Origin: Aplysia californica
Taxonomy: Eukaryota; Mollusca; Gastropoda; Aplysiida; Aplysiidae
Reading direction: 5' to 3'
Assembly (NCBI RefSeq): GCF_000002075.1
Contig: NW_004797524.1
Coordinates: 857,762 to 921,761, forward strand
DNA: 64,000 nt
Shown: positions 10,470 to 49,426 of the stretch, piece after piece
How positions within the stretch are numbered: the stretch's first letter is position 1
How the letters are laid out: each line of letters begins with the position of its first letter
Position numbers and translations under genes: made by a program
Notes under the pieces: generated by a model
Database searches by the model: none
Told to the model about the DNA's origin: nothing
Seen by the model: only the letters and a program-made list of their open reading frames with translations

Positions 10470-10569
10470 NNNNNNNNNNNNNNNNNNNNNNNNNNNNNNN
10501 NNNNNNNNNNNNNNNNNNNNNNNNNNNNNNNNNNNNNNNNNNNNNNNNNNNNNNNNNNNNNNNNNNNNN
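10470..10569. other. Assembly gap (100 N)
   Basis: There are exactly 100 N, the usual placeholder for a gap of unknown size. It is bounded by the duplicated block on the left and a C-run on the right, both hard to assemble. Confidence 0.99.
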
Positions 10570-10663
10570 CCCCCCCCCAGGAGGGCGGAATAATGACCAG
10601 GTTATTGGCATGGGGGGGAAGGCGCTGAATAATATGAACCGTCAATCCTTGGCCTTCTTACAT

Positions 10664-11496
10664 GGTAGTGTCAATTGCCACCGAGTGACGCGGTGGCAAT
10701 TGACAAAAATTGACTTTTTGTCAATTGCCACCGAGTAAATTGGAGCTCTTTTGCGTTTGTGGGTAGATCTAGCTTATTGAGCTCGAGTGCTCAGTGTTGT
10801 GCGTTCGCCTCTGTGTGTGTGTGTGTGTGTGTGTGTCTTTTCCTGACCCCCGTCCCCCAATTTATGTTCCCCGATATAACGTGAATTTCTGCTTGAGTTT
10901 GTGTGCGTTTGTGACCTTCTAGGCCTACTTCTAGAATTGCCTGTGTTGGTTCTACACCAAAGTGTAGGCTAAGGCTAGCCTAGATCTAGATACGTCTCAT
11001 TAAAAACACACCAAGTTGGTACTGTAGCTCTAGACTAGATGCTCGTCCAACGAAATAAGTTGAGAACAAATTGACCCATTGGACACACATTATGTATTAT
11101 AATGCTAAAGATAGAGAATCAATCTAGCGTTGTTTTCAGACTTGACACTGCTTCACTCGGTGGCAATTGACAAAAAGTCAATTTGGGAAGATTGAAGAAT
11201 ACCGGACCACTCATAGATAGATAGCTATACATTATCGCGCGAGAATGTGGGGTGGGTGGGGCGGGTGGAGGAGGGTGAGGGGATTTCAGGGGGGTCTCCC
11301 CCCCCTGACAAAATTTTATGAATAGATCTACGGGTCCGAGATTCTCCATTGAGAGATAAAAACTGGGGAAAATCATGAATTCCTAAGGTTGAGACATAGG
11401 CAAAGTCAGTCCGCTGGTCCGGTATTCTTCAATCTTACCAATACCGTCAATTTTTGTCAATTGCCACCGCATCACTCAGTGGCAATTGACTCTACC
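10664..11496. mobile_element. Foldback/MITE element with hairpin-bearing inverted ends
   Basis: The left end, GGTAGTGTCAATTGCCACCG and onward, is matched by the reverse complement of 11446-11496 over about 50 bp. Each arm is itself a hairpin (GTCAATTGCCACCG...CGGTGGCAATTGAC). A further CGGTGGCAATTGAC lies at 11158-11171. An inner inverted pair (gattgaagaataccggac at 11189-11206, its complement at 11417-11434) divides the element. The interior includes (GT)n at 10812-10834. Part of the interior recurs at 58598-58747. It is noncoding. Confidence 0.75.
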
Positions 11497-12243
11497 TTGT
11501 TATATAAAAACAGGTAAAAAAAAGTCGACAATGAAAAAGCAAACTAGACACGGTCACGGATGAACACAGGGGATTTGGCATTAGATCTAGATAGTTAAGA
11601 TAGCCGTCATTGTATCATTGTATCAATATTACAGTATTTCTGACATTATCAAACACTACACCACCACAAGTAGATTGAGTTCGGAGTCCACCAGCCTATT
11701 ATTAGTATTAGATCTATATTTTTATCATGATGATTTCAGTTTCAATTTCAGCAGCCTTTCCAGCAGAGAAGTTTGGAGATTCGTACTTTCCATAAAAGTA
11801 ATTATTTGTGGAGAGTGGAGACTATTCAAACGAGAATAAAAAATGTCTCATTACACGTGAGTGGATATATGTCAGAACCTTGAATTTAAAAAATTTAAAG
11901 AAAACACAGTACCAGTATGTACTCCTTCGCTGCCTGTGCCATTGTTTCCTTCCACTTCTTGACTGCTTGCTTGTGTGTATTGTGTATATTGTGTGTTGCA
12001 GTAGTCATATGGCCCAAATCTCGTGACCCAATTTTGACTAAAAGAAGGTCATAGTCACTATTGCCAATTTGGCTACACAAATCCTTCATTTTTTTTCCGA
12101 GAACGCAACACTTTTTTTGGTTGGTGATTTTTTTTTTTTTTTTTTTTTTTTTTGGTTGCAAACAAAGCTGTACCAATCATATGGAAGTTTATTCTCTCAG
12201 TTGGCTTCATTAGGCTATCATTTTACAGTGATGCGTGAAACGT
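11497..12243. other. Intergenic, nothing recognised
   Basis: AT-rich sequence with a long poly-T tract at 12129-12153. No coding similarity was noticed. Confidence 0.4.
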
Positions 12244-12589
12244 AAATTTAATATTCTCTCATTCAAAATAAGTTTGTAAATTCGTCGACGAATACAAACT
12301 CATAACATTTGTTTATTTACCTACTGAAATAGAAATTGTAATAAAAAAACCTGACAGGATGGATATTTTGAGCTTTGTGTAGCTTTATAAGATGTTTATA
12401 TTGAAAAAAAGGTACTGTATTTTGAGAACAATATTTATTGTATGATCTTTTGTTCCATTTTGTATTACACAATGAAGCTCATTTGTAGATAATTGGGGTA
12501 CTAATACACTATTACATACTCTTTTGTTTATATACATAATATTCATTTGAATTTTACAAACTTATTTTGAATGAGAGAATATTAAATTT
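12244..12589. mobile_element. MITE with ~40-bp near-perfect inverted arms
   Basis: The left arm 12244-12283 contains AATATTCTCTCATTCAAAAT. The right arm 12549-12589 is its reverse complement with a single-base indel. The interior is AT-rich and noncoding. Arms this well kept suggest fairly recent activity. Confidence 0.75.
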
Positions 12590-12639
12590 GATTTTGTAAG
12601 CATTACAAAAGTTTGTCTGAATACGGCACACAAATCTGT

Positions 12640-12764
12640 CCGAGGTCACATGATTTCAACGAGAATTTCCGTGACTCTATCATGGCGGAAGTCGGCGAAA
12701 TGGTATACAAGAATGAAAGACGGAACGACACTTACGTGAATTTCTTACAGCTTCGTTACTAGAG
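12640..12764 (+). promoter_or_regulatory. Candidate promoter / 5' UTR exon (YY1-type ATGGCGG)
   Basis: An E-box-like GGTCACATGA at 12645-12654 lies upstream of CATGGCGGAAG at 12681-12691. The latter is a YY1-type element overlapping a start codon, as in many TATA-less promoters. The 26-codon ORF from 12682 ends at TAG 12760-12762, and GAG|GTAAAA follows at once as a possible splice donor. It is on the plus strand 5.5 kb upstream of the EFA6 start exon, so it could be an untranslated first exon of EFA6 and/or part of a shared promoter with divergent SGPL1. It could also be chance. Confidence 0.3.
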
Positions 12765-12769
12765 GTAAA

Positions 12770-13440
12770 AACATTCCGGCATCCTAGCAGTATCTTCTCG
12801 TTATTCGAAGACATGGTGTTTCTTCCCATTTTCTTATTGTCATCTGTAGCTTTGAGTTAATCGTACTTTTTTCGGTATTTGAGAGAAGGAAATGCATCGA
12901 GTCGAGATCGACAACATTGTTACTGGTACTGGCTAACAACAGTTTTTTTTTTCCCAAGGCGTAACCGCATTTTCTAATATTTCTAGATAGATGATAAAGA
13001 TTCAGTATCGAATGCAGTCAAACCATTATAGTGACAATGCAAGTCTACCATCGTCTGGATCCCTCTGCATTTGTTTAGGTCTAGTCACAGAAAGACTAGA
13101 CTAAAATTGATAGAAGTAGAAGGCTCTCCTTCAACTTCTGCCTTCTAAATCTAGATTCTACTTCAAGTTTCAAGACTTCATGACTTCAACTAACTCAACT
13201 GACTGCAACTTGATCTCAATTCTCATCATCACTCGCTTTCTCTTCAGTCTTTACTCAGAGTCAATGTCTTAGTCTTCATCACTGCTGTCATTATTGCTTC
13301 TTGAAGTTGCAGTCAGTGCCATCTACTAGAATCTACTTTAAACTTGAACCATACGGTCATACCTGATATCTAGATCTAGATTCTAGATCAGATCTAGACC
13401 TATATCTAGATTTAGATCAAAGGAGCCATTCATAATGGCC
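12770..13440. other. Intergenic, TAGATCT-rich
   Basis: No gene was recognised. 13370-13425 is almost made of overlapping TAGATCTAGA-like words; the preceding 250 bp is rich in CTTCAA and TCACT words. Confidence 0.4.
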
Positions 13441-13444
13441 ACCT

Positions 13445-13920
13445 CTATTCTCACCCGGAGTGAGAATAGTGCAGGCGAGTCTTGTGGCTATTCTCACCCG
13501 GTGCGCGTTCACCAAATTTTGCGTTCACCCTAAACCACAGAATTCTACACTGTGATATCAGAAAAATTGTAGAATTCTGTGCCGTGAACAAACGTTCCAT
13601 TACAACTGTAGCCTACTAAAAGCGTACAATTTTGTCTGTGGGCAGTGGAGAGAGAGGAAGAGAGAGAGGAGTAGCGCGAGAATTTCCGGGCAAAGCAAAA
13701 TGGCGACCCGCGTAGTTCGGCTCGATTCGAAAAGTTAAATAGCCGTAGCATCTTTGTAAACAACCAAATTAATTTACTTTTGTGTTTTAACATCATTTTT
13801 TAACTTTGTTTTGGTCAATTTGATCGTCCACACCGATAGACAGTATTCAGAAAGAGACAGAGAGAGAGAGAAGAAGGGAGGAGTTGATCTTGCGAGAACT
13901 TCCGGGCGGGTGAGAATAGC
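13445..13920. repeat. Repeat E copy 1: TATTCTCACC-bounded, promoter-like interior
   Basis: It is bounded by CTATTCTCACCCGG on the left and GGTGAGAATAG on the right, inverted versions of one motif. The interior carries GAATTTCCGGGC followed by AAAATGGCGACC, an ETS-like plus YY1-like pair, near 13680-13709. A second ACTTCCGGGC is at 13898-13907. It is about 75-90% similar by eye to 14490-14960. Confidence 0.7.
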
Positions 13921-14479
13921 TACCTTCATTCATAATATGATAATTCCGAGTCAAGACCAAGGTTCCACTTAATTCCAGCCTTCACTTCTAAACTTCATCA
14001 AAGACTACTCTTACTTTTTTGTGATTACATTGTAACGCAATCGATGCTCTTTGGGGGTTTTTTTCCTTAACACCCTGTGCTAACAACTCCAGTTTGTGCT
14101 AACTACCTTCAACACCTTCCCCTCCAAAATCCCATGGCAGTTGATATTCCCCCTCTTAAACTACTTCCTTTATTTATTTCTACTGCCCTGCCTAAGCTGC
14201 ATTGTGCATATTGCTTTAAGATTGTCTGTCAAAATGCAAAAGGCCATTGCTTGATATTCCCAAAAAGTTGTGAACATGATAGACTTTTTCATTTACTTAC
14301 TTTTTCTTACATTATTGTGATATGATTACGCAATGCTTTTTTTTAACACCCTATAACAACTGCAATTGGTGCTGCCTTTTGACATTAAAGCTATGGCTTC
14401 ACTTTTCGCACAATCGTGTGGCTTTTAGTTTGTGTGACTCATAAAAGCCTCAGCAGCTTCCTGGCCTGGGGTTATCAGG
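13921..14479. other. Intergenic spacer between repeat E copies
   Basis: No coding similarity was recognised. The text before each copy shares ggccacctct, so the repeat boundary may lie slightly further left than the inverted motif. Confidence 0.4.
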
Positions 14480-15220
14480 GGCCACCTCTGTGAGAATAGC
14501 GCAGGTGAGTCTTTTGGCTATTCTCACCCGGTGTCCGTTCACTGTTATAGCCTAGATCTAGGCCAACCAATTTTGCGTTCACCCTGAACCACAGAATTCT
14601 ACACTGTGATAACAGAAAAATTGCAGAATTCTGTGCCGTGAACAAACGTTCCATTACTATTGTTAGCCTACTAAAAGCGTACAATTTTGTCTGTGGGCAG
14701 TGGAGAGAGAGAGCAGGGGGGGAGAGAGAGAGAGGAGTAGCGCGAGAACTTCCGGGCAAAACAAAATGGCTACCCGCGTAGTTCGGCTCGATTCAAAAAG
14801 TGAAATAGCCGTAGCATCTTTGTAGACGACCAAATTAATTTACCTTTTTGTGTTTTAACATCATTTTTTTTACTTTGTTTTGATCAATTTGTTGATCGTC
14901 CACACCGATAGACAGTATTCAGAAAGAGACAGAGAGAGAGAAGAGGGGAGGAGTAGATCTTGCGAGAACTTCCGGACAAAACAAAATGGCGACCCCCGTA
15001 GTTCGGCTCGATTCGAAAAGTGAAATAGCCATAGCATCTTTGAAGACGATCAAATTAGCTTACTTTTGTGCTATAACGTAATCTTTTCTTTGCCTTTATC
15101 CATTTGATTAGGAAAAACAGGTCTTGTTTCACACCGGGTGAGAATAGCCTACGGTGGCAAGTCTCACCCGGGGTGAGAGGTCGATCGTATTTCTATTCTC
15201 ACCCCGGGTGAGAATAGCCA
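14480..15220. repeat. Repeat E copy 2 with an internal partial third unit
   Basis: It starts at ggccacctctgtgagaatag and ends in CTATTCTCACCCCGGG/TGAGAATAGCC at 15193-15219. It contains two units of the ETS/YY1-like module: ACTTCCGGGCAAAAC + AAAATGGCTACC at 14749-14774 and ACTTCCGGACAAAAC + AAAATGGCGACC at 14967-14992. Each is followed by the same GTAGTTCGGCTCGATTC block. Confidence 0.7.
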
Positions 15221-15417
15221 CTTCCGTTACCAGGCTCATTTTTTAATTATTTTTTTGGGTCAAACCACTAAGTATATATGGACATAATTGTTTCACGATT
15301 TATCTTGCTTTGGAGCAGTCATTGTTTAAGTTGGTGTGTAAGGAAACTGTTTGCCCAATCTTTCATGGTTTAGTAAGAGGGTTTAAAAAAAAATAAAACA
15401 AGATAAATAAACGTCAA

Positions 15418-15860
15418 GCTACAGCGAACACCTAGCGCACCTCTGTGATTGGCCCAAATATAGTATAGATGACGTATTTCCGCCATCTATATTTTTTGTC
15501 TAATGGGGTCCCCCCCAAGACTCTTGGGTTTCCCTCGCTTGTAACTTGACTAGATCTCGCCGTGTTTGTTTTTTTGTTATTAATTTGTGTTATCTTTTAT
15601 GCAATCTCAGCAATTCTATTTCCATGAATTTACCTTCTCCTCAAAGCTGTACACACATGTGCGCGCACACACAGCCTCAGTAGTTGGCAATGAAACCTAG
15701 TGATTGCATGCAAGACAGCAGAGCGGGCCCACCACGGTGAGATCTAGTATTATCTAGTCAATTGGCGAGGGAAGCCCCGGAAGACGACAAAAATAGATCG
15801 CGGAAATATGTATCTATATTTGGGTCAATCACAGAGGTGTGCTAGGTGCTCGCTGTTGCT
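15418..15860. mobile_element. Foldback element with ~80-bp inverted arms
   Basis: The left arm 15418-15500 and right arm 15782-15860 are inverted and about 85% similar by eye. Shared words include ACCTCTGTGATTG/CAATCACAGAGGT, CCCAAATATAG and TATTTCCG. The interior is noncoding. No clear target duplication was seen. Confidence 0.75.
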
Positions 15861-18105
15861 TCATGTGAAAAATAATGTATTTAAAATCTGCGGAAAAGGT
15901 ATTTTCAAAGTCAAGACCAAATGGACAAATAATGCAATTTCTTTATCACATGTGAAACCACAAATCTGTTTAGTTCATTGCAGCTTAATCATTGACCCTT
16001 TTGTTACCTGGTGATATAGTATGTGGTACATTAGGAAAATTAAACATTTTTAGCTTTGGGGTGTACCATGGACATCACAGAAGTTGACAAAATTTGCTGT
16101 TCCTAGTTGCCTTTATATGACGTTACATGTGCATCTCACTAATCATCTGGCTCTTAATTTTTTCTGTACTGAGATTTAGCCAACAAGCACTTTTTTAATA
16201 ATGGATTTGTATGCAGGAGTAAAAAATGCGCATATAATTTTACTATTACCGTATTGGTTCACTGCTAGGCTTACAAGCGATCAATAAACAATAGTCCAGT
16301 CTTGCAGGTGATCTGTGCTCTCTCTAAACATTAACACCAGAATGACTTTTGCATACAATTTCACTTTTTGACCTAGATTTGCTAGCTTTTCAAAATTTTG
16401 AGTATGATAGGGAATATAAGGAATAAAGAAAGTGACACTATTGAAGACCTAGGGTTCGAAATATTTCAGAAGGGGACTATATCTCGACCCTGAGTCCATC
16501 AACACTGAGACTTGAGACTGATGTCCTAGCTAAAGAGTTTAGATGAAAATCAGTGCTAACTGTAGGGAGACACTCCCAGTGGTTACAATGGAGTCAATGA
16601 AGAATGGTACCAGAATTTGGTCTGAAAATGAGTCTACATGGTCTCTTCAAAAGGCATGAAAGAGATAGGGAGAGAAAGAAAGGAACACAAGTGAGCTGAC
16701 TTCAGTATTGCATCATTGATTTAATTGGACAAGGAAATTAACAACCACAAGTTTGAATTTAGCTCATTAGATCAGAGTATTGCAGGCAATCACTAGTCAA
16801 GTGACTACTGACTAGTTTTGAGGAGGGGGGGGGGGGGTTAAGCTCTGGCTTAATGTCCCAATAATATCTATGAATTATTAATAATCGTATTCCAGATTCG
16901 TATTTCGGGAGGGAGGGGGGCTTTGGCTTTAAATAGAGATAATCGTTGTCATTGTTTTACACTCTGCTTAGGCTTTTTTGGCTATTTTTTTCCAGCAGAA
17001 TTTTGCAACCCTCATCTTACGGGCACATCCATCTTTTGCATCTATTATATAATATTTTGCAGCTTGGAAACACATGTGTCACTTTTCCCATAAAACTACA
17101 ACAGCTACAGAGTGGAAAGTCGGCAAGTACCTGCAAAAAGACCCTTTATAGAACAAGCAGACGGCAGGAGATTTTGAAAACACTATGTGAAAACTTATTT
17201 AACTGTTCATATGACTATATGGCAACAAAATGCATGCTTTAGATAAGCAGACAAATCATTCATGAGATTTCGAAATTAATTTTTGTTTTATGTAATTGAT
17301 GGGTTTTGATAATTTGAACATAAAAAATTGGGTTATTTTAAAATTATTTCTATAACAGGGCAATATGTCTCACAAAAGTCTAATTAGAACAGTATGCAAT
17401 TTGCACATTGAGTGATTTTCAGTTATAGTGCTTGATACAAGTCTTTTTTTTTTAATTGTTGTTATTTTTACTGATAACGACGAGTATAGGCCTACCTTGT
17501 TTGATTTTTCATTCTTTTATCAGTTTTGGGAAGGAATGCATAGTGCTGAGTGGTTTACTCAAGACCGTTCTCTTTTTTTGCTTGCTTTACTTTGAAAAGA
17601 AAACAAGAAGTTTCTTCTCTCTAAGGACAAACTCAGGCTCTATTTTCTGAAATTCCATGAGCAGTATTCAGTTTGTTTCTTCACTTAGCCCCAGTGATGG
17701 CCAGATTGTCTTTCACTTTTACTAAACTTTCTGCAAGCCTGAGGTCAGTAAATAAATTGTCATAAGTGAGATCTACATCCCTTAGAGTTCTACTCCCCTT
17801 GAATTCAACAGCAAATTTAGTGACTGTATTGAGACTCACTCCAGTCTTCTTTTCAGCGTCGGGTCTGGGGCTTTTTGATTCTGTCCAAATAAAGCATGCC
17901 TCCAAGTTGATAAGTTGTTGATGTACCAGAAATCTGTGTGCTGTTCATGTTTTTGTCAGGCTTGCTGGACATAGCTCCATCTTTGTCCAACTCTTTAGAC
18001 CCACAGGCATCATGGATATGCATGTAAGATTACAATTGCCCATGAAAAGTCTTCTGGTTTATTTTTGCCACCCATGAGCTGTACTCAGAAAGCTATATAT
18101 AATAT
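15861..18105. other. Intergenic / EFA6 5' flank, nothing recognised
   Basis: No exon, repeat or RNA gene was recognised apart from a G13 tract near 16827. A 74-codon minus-strand ORF at 17681-17905 was not identifiable. Unseen 5' UTR exons of EFA6 could lie here. Confidence 0.4.
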
Positions 18106-18270
18106 ATCACTGTTTCATTATCATCTTAACCATATACGCATGGTTACTTGTTGTAATCAAATAGTAATGCATGACTGTTTCATTGTCACCTTAACTATAT
18201 ATAAACGCATGGTTACCTGTTGCAATCAAACAGTTGTGCATGACTGTTTCATTATCATCATAATTATTTA
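18106..18270 (+). repeat. Tandem repeat, ~67 bp x 2.5
   Basis: Units beginning cactgtttcattatcatc, gactgtttcattgtcacc and gactgtttcattatcatc start at 18108, 18174 and 18242. They share cgcatggttac and gtaatcaaa/gcaatcaaa blocks. It ends 28 bp before the acceptor of the EFA6 start exon. Confidence 0.7.
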
Positions 18271-18339
18271 TGAAGTTTCTCCTTGTTTCTGTTTCAGGTT
18301 CTAGTGCTCACAGATGTTCCTTTCCGGGGTCAGTAGAAA

Positions 18340-46017
<27,678 letters not shown>

Positions 46018-46734
46018 GAAGACGGTCGACCGTGCACCATGGACATTTATTTCCAACTTGTTGATTTCGTTTCTCAGCGCATTGAGGCGGCACAGATGGG
46101 CCATCTCCCAGGAAGCCTATATTTTGTAGGAGAGGCTCAAAACAGTTTAATCAGACTATCAACAACCACTTCAACTTTAAATTTTATGCCAATGTTTCAT
46201 ACATTTCTTTTCGCTGAATATTTACATTTATTGAGATCATGTACATGATATGTATTATTTGACCCTGCTTTACAACTTGACAAGAAAAGAAACAGGATTT
46301 GGAAAATTTTGTTTGTGGCCTATTTGTGCCTGGCACTATGGATACCTCACATTTGTCAACTTACTGTTTTATAGTCCACTGTACACGTGTGCTGTACGTA
46401 ACTTTCCTGCCCAGTGCTGTATCTTCATATCTGCATCTGATTTTATAGGGATGTATTGACTGTTAAGTGTAAGACTCTGCCATACATCATTGTGAAAAGT
46501 GACATATGACAAAGTCTTACACTGAGCAGATACATGTATTATATGACATGTTCTTGGCATAAGCATCTTCAAAGGAGTGTAAGGGGTGGACCCACTGTTG
46601 TTGCTAGTGTTTTCTTCCAAATTAACGATTAAGCCATGAGAGTCGCTGCAATATCAGACATGACTACACAGCAAATGGGTTTTTTTAACTTTCGACTGTG
46701 ACTGAAGAAATATTGGTGTTGCACTTTTTACAAT
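46018..46734 (+). other. EFA6 long-form 3' UTR / flank
   Basis: Sequence following the exon 11 stop. No second ORF of interest was recognised. Confidence 0.45.
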
Positions 46735-47310
46735 ATTACGCATAATTGTTTAGAAATATTACACCCACTAGCACATTGTTACTTCATTATCATTAATAGA
46801 AAATATCTGTAGTATGGCAACTACTACTACACCAGCATAATGTTACAAACTATGGCAGAGCATTGATTTTGATAAGATAACCTCACTAGCATACTGAGTG
46901 TATGTTGCAGGTGTATGTCACTAGCATAATGTTACAAATTGATGGTGGAGCTTCGTAAAATATGACGTCACTTTAGCTCACTACAACAAATTAAGAGCAG
47001 GGCTCTGTAAATGTGATAAAGCAACTGCTACAATGTTACACATTAACAGCAAAGCACTGTATAATAATATTGCAACCGTCCTTGCATAATGTATTACCCA
47101 CACATATACATGATATGTATGGCACAGCATTGTTTTAATTGACCACCTCACAAGCTGAATGCACTATTTTATACCATATTGTATAATATAATATGACTAC
47201 CACGCACACTAGCACCAGAAGAACAAATTAAGAACAGAGCATTGTTTAGTTAGATACCTATGCAAATGGTCTTGTATAATTACAAAAGAAAATAAGTGCA
47301 GAGTATTTTG
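46735..47310 (+). repeat. Degenerate ~75-85 bp tandem array
   Basis: The words CATAATGTTACAAA, CACTAGCA and GCAgagCATTG/GCAAAGCACTG recur six or seven times at roughly 75-85 bp spacing with heavy drift. It is an old minisatellite in the EFA6 3' flank. Confidence 0.5.
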
Positions 47311-49426
47311 TGCTGCCTGCTTTATTCTTAAAAGTAGGCTATTTGAGCCACGTGTCCAAAAATGCTCAGTATTTATTTTGTTACAATTACAAGTAATACA
47401 AGCCTTTTCTGTCTCACCGACTCTTGATTTGTTATTACCTAATATACTTGAACTGTGCTATACATATATATAGCCTAAGCACATTTTAATATACTGTTTG
47501 TACATGATTTATGTACTTTATTGTCTTGCTATATATACGAATGTAATGTGTCTTTAGCGCAGTAAACTGAAATGGGCTTTGACCATGGGCTGAAGATGGT
47601 AAGTTTAAAAACTACGCATGTTCTGGATTTCACACTGAATTCTTCATCACACTGACATTTATCTTCTTCTCTCATTATGTAGTGTATATCCCAGCCCATA
47701 TCCACGAAATGGCAAAGGCGTTATTGTTAAGTCTTATAATTTGTAATGATTTGCATATCTTGTAAAATATGTTTTGTTGTATGTGTATGTCTTTTAGTAA
47801 CATTTTCCACAGCATCTGAAAACATTTTCAAGGGATCAGTTACAACCACACCTTGCTTAGTTCCTTTTTATAGATTTCACTTTGAGAGTAATAATACACC
47901 AGTATGTGCTACCACCAAGCATGTCAATTGTCTATATCCATCATGTCGAAATGAGGATGAACAGTCTGACAAAAGTGCAAGACTTTCCTTTTCCAAAGTA
48001 CGATGAATGTCTTTAAGGAACTTTTCAGCCTGTCTTGAGTAATTATAGTAGTAATATGTCTTTTGTATGCTACACCATTGATTTAATAGAGGAAGGGGAG
48101 AGTGATAAAGTGCCTTCAGATAATATTAATACAATAGTTTATATTTGAAGTTATGTAGAAGAGCTCATTGCTAGATGGGCATGAAACGATGAAGCGATGC
48201 CAAAAGGAACAAGTAAGTAGAAACACTCGCTTGATACTGAATAGCATGTATGTATACCTTTTTTAAAAATTGTTATAATATAGTGAATAACATGTGAAAT
48301 ATCGAGAAAGTGCCATCTGTTGTTTTAGTTCAACAGAGCTCTGTGAAAGTGAGGGGGCTCATTTATTTAAAAGAGCAGGAAAAGAAAAGTGCATACTAGT
48401 TTATACTTGAACTGCACACATTATGTAAGATGTCTCAAGCATTGTTCTTGAGCCTAAAAGCAGAAAGTGTCAATGTACTTGATGTTGTGGTACGGAGTAA
48501 ACTTTTTTTTAAAAATAATTCGCACAACCACATGGATGTTATGTTAAACTAGTCATAAATCAGCATGGCTTGTTATGTGTGCCAATTAGATTTTTCTGTT
48601 GCACACAGTCAGAAAATGTTAATCATTAGTACATGCCATGAAGTTGATATTGTAGCCTACACTTAATATTTAAAAATATATACTCACAACACAACCAACC
48701 AGCTTATAGTATGTTTAAACAGGCCATACACCAGCATGGTCTCAAAAAGTTATGGGTGCCAAATGGGTCTTTGTGCGGAGCTGCTGTGAACATTTTGACA
48801 CAAACGGTTGAAGAAGGTTTGGAACTTGAAATAGGGGTGGCATTCATTGTGTGTGTGTTGTCAAATAATTAAATGAAAAAAATTGGGGTGGGGGGTTGTT
48901 ATTTAATTTTAATAAAGTTAAAGAGTACTTGTGATTTTCATCGTAAGTAAACTTGATAGTTTTTACCTTTTCATGTCCACTCATCTTTTTATGCCTAGCA
49001 TTACTATTCAGTAGACGGAAGTACACATGTACTGGGTACATGTACTGAACAACTGCATGACCTTTTCAAGAATTCAGCGGAGTGATGTAACTGATAAAGC
49101 CTGGTCTGGATTGGGACTTTTTTAGGGAAGTCTTACATTCAATTACTCTTTTCAATTGTATTTTTACGCACAATTTTATTGACATTGAACTGGTACGAGT
49201 ATCTGAACCATTTACTACCTCAGAATTACAAAGTTATATCTGACATTTTTGGCCGTTTTGAGTTACTAAGACCATGCGATTAACCCCTTCAATGCAGCAG
49301 GTAAATAGGACCCTGCGCCTGGGGGAAATTCGATGAACCAAGCCTGTTCAGGGGTGACCCCACTCTTCCTCCCCTCTCTTTTTTATTTATGAATATTTCC
49401 TCATGAATTTCTGCATGGACATCCTA
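47311..49426. other. Intergenic, nothing recognised
   Basis: AT-rich; no coding similarity or clear repeat was noticed. Confidence 0.4.

Noticed and set aside
17681-17905. 74-codon minus-strand ORF (TGVSLNTVTKFAVEF...)
   Set aside because: It has a faint helix-turn-helix feel but no recognisable family and no supporting splice sites or context.
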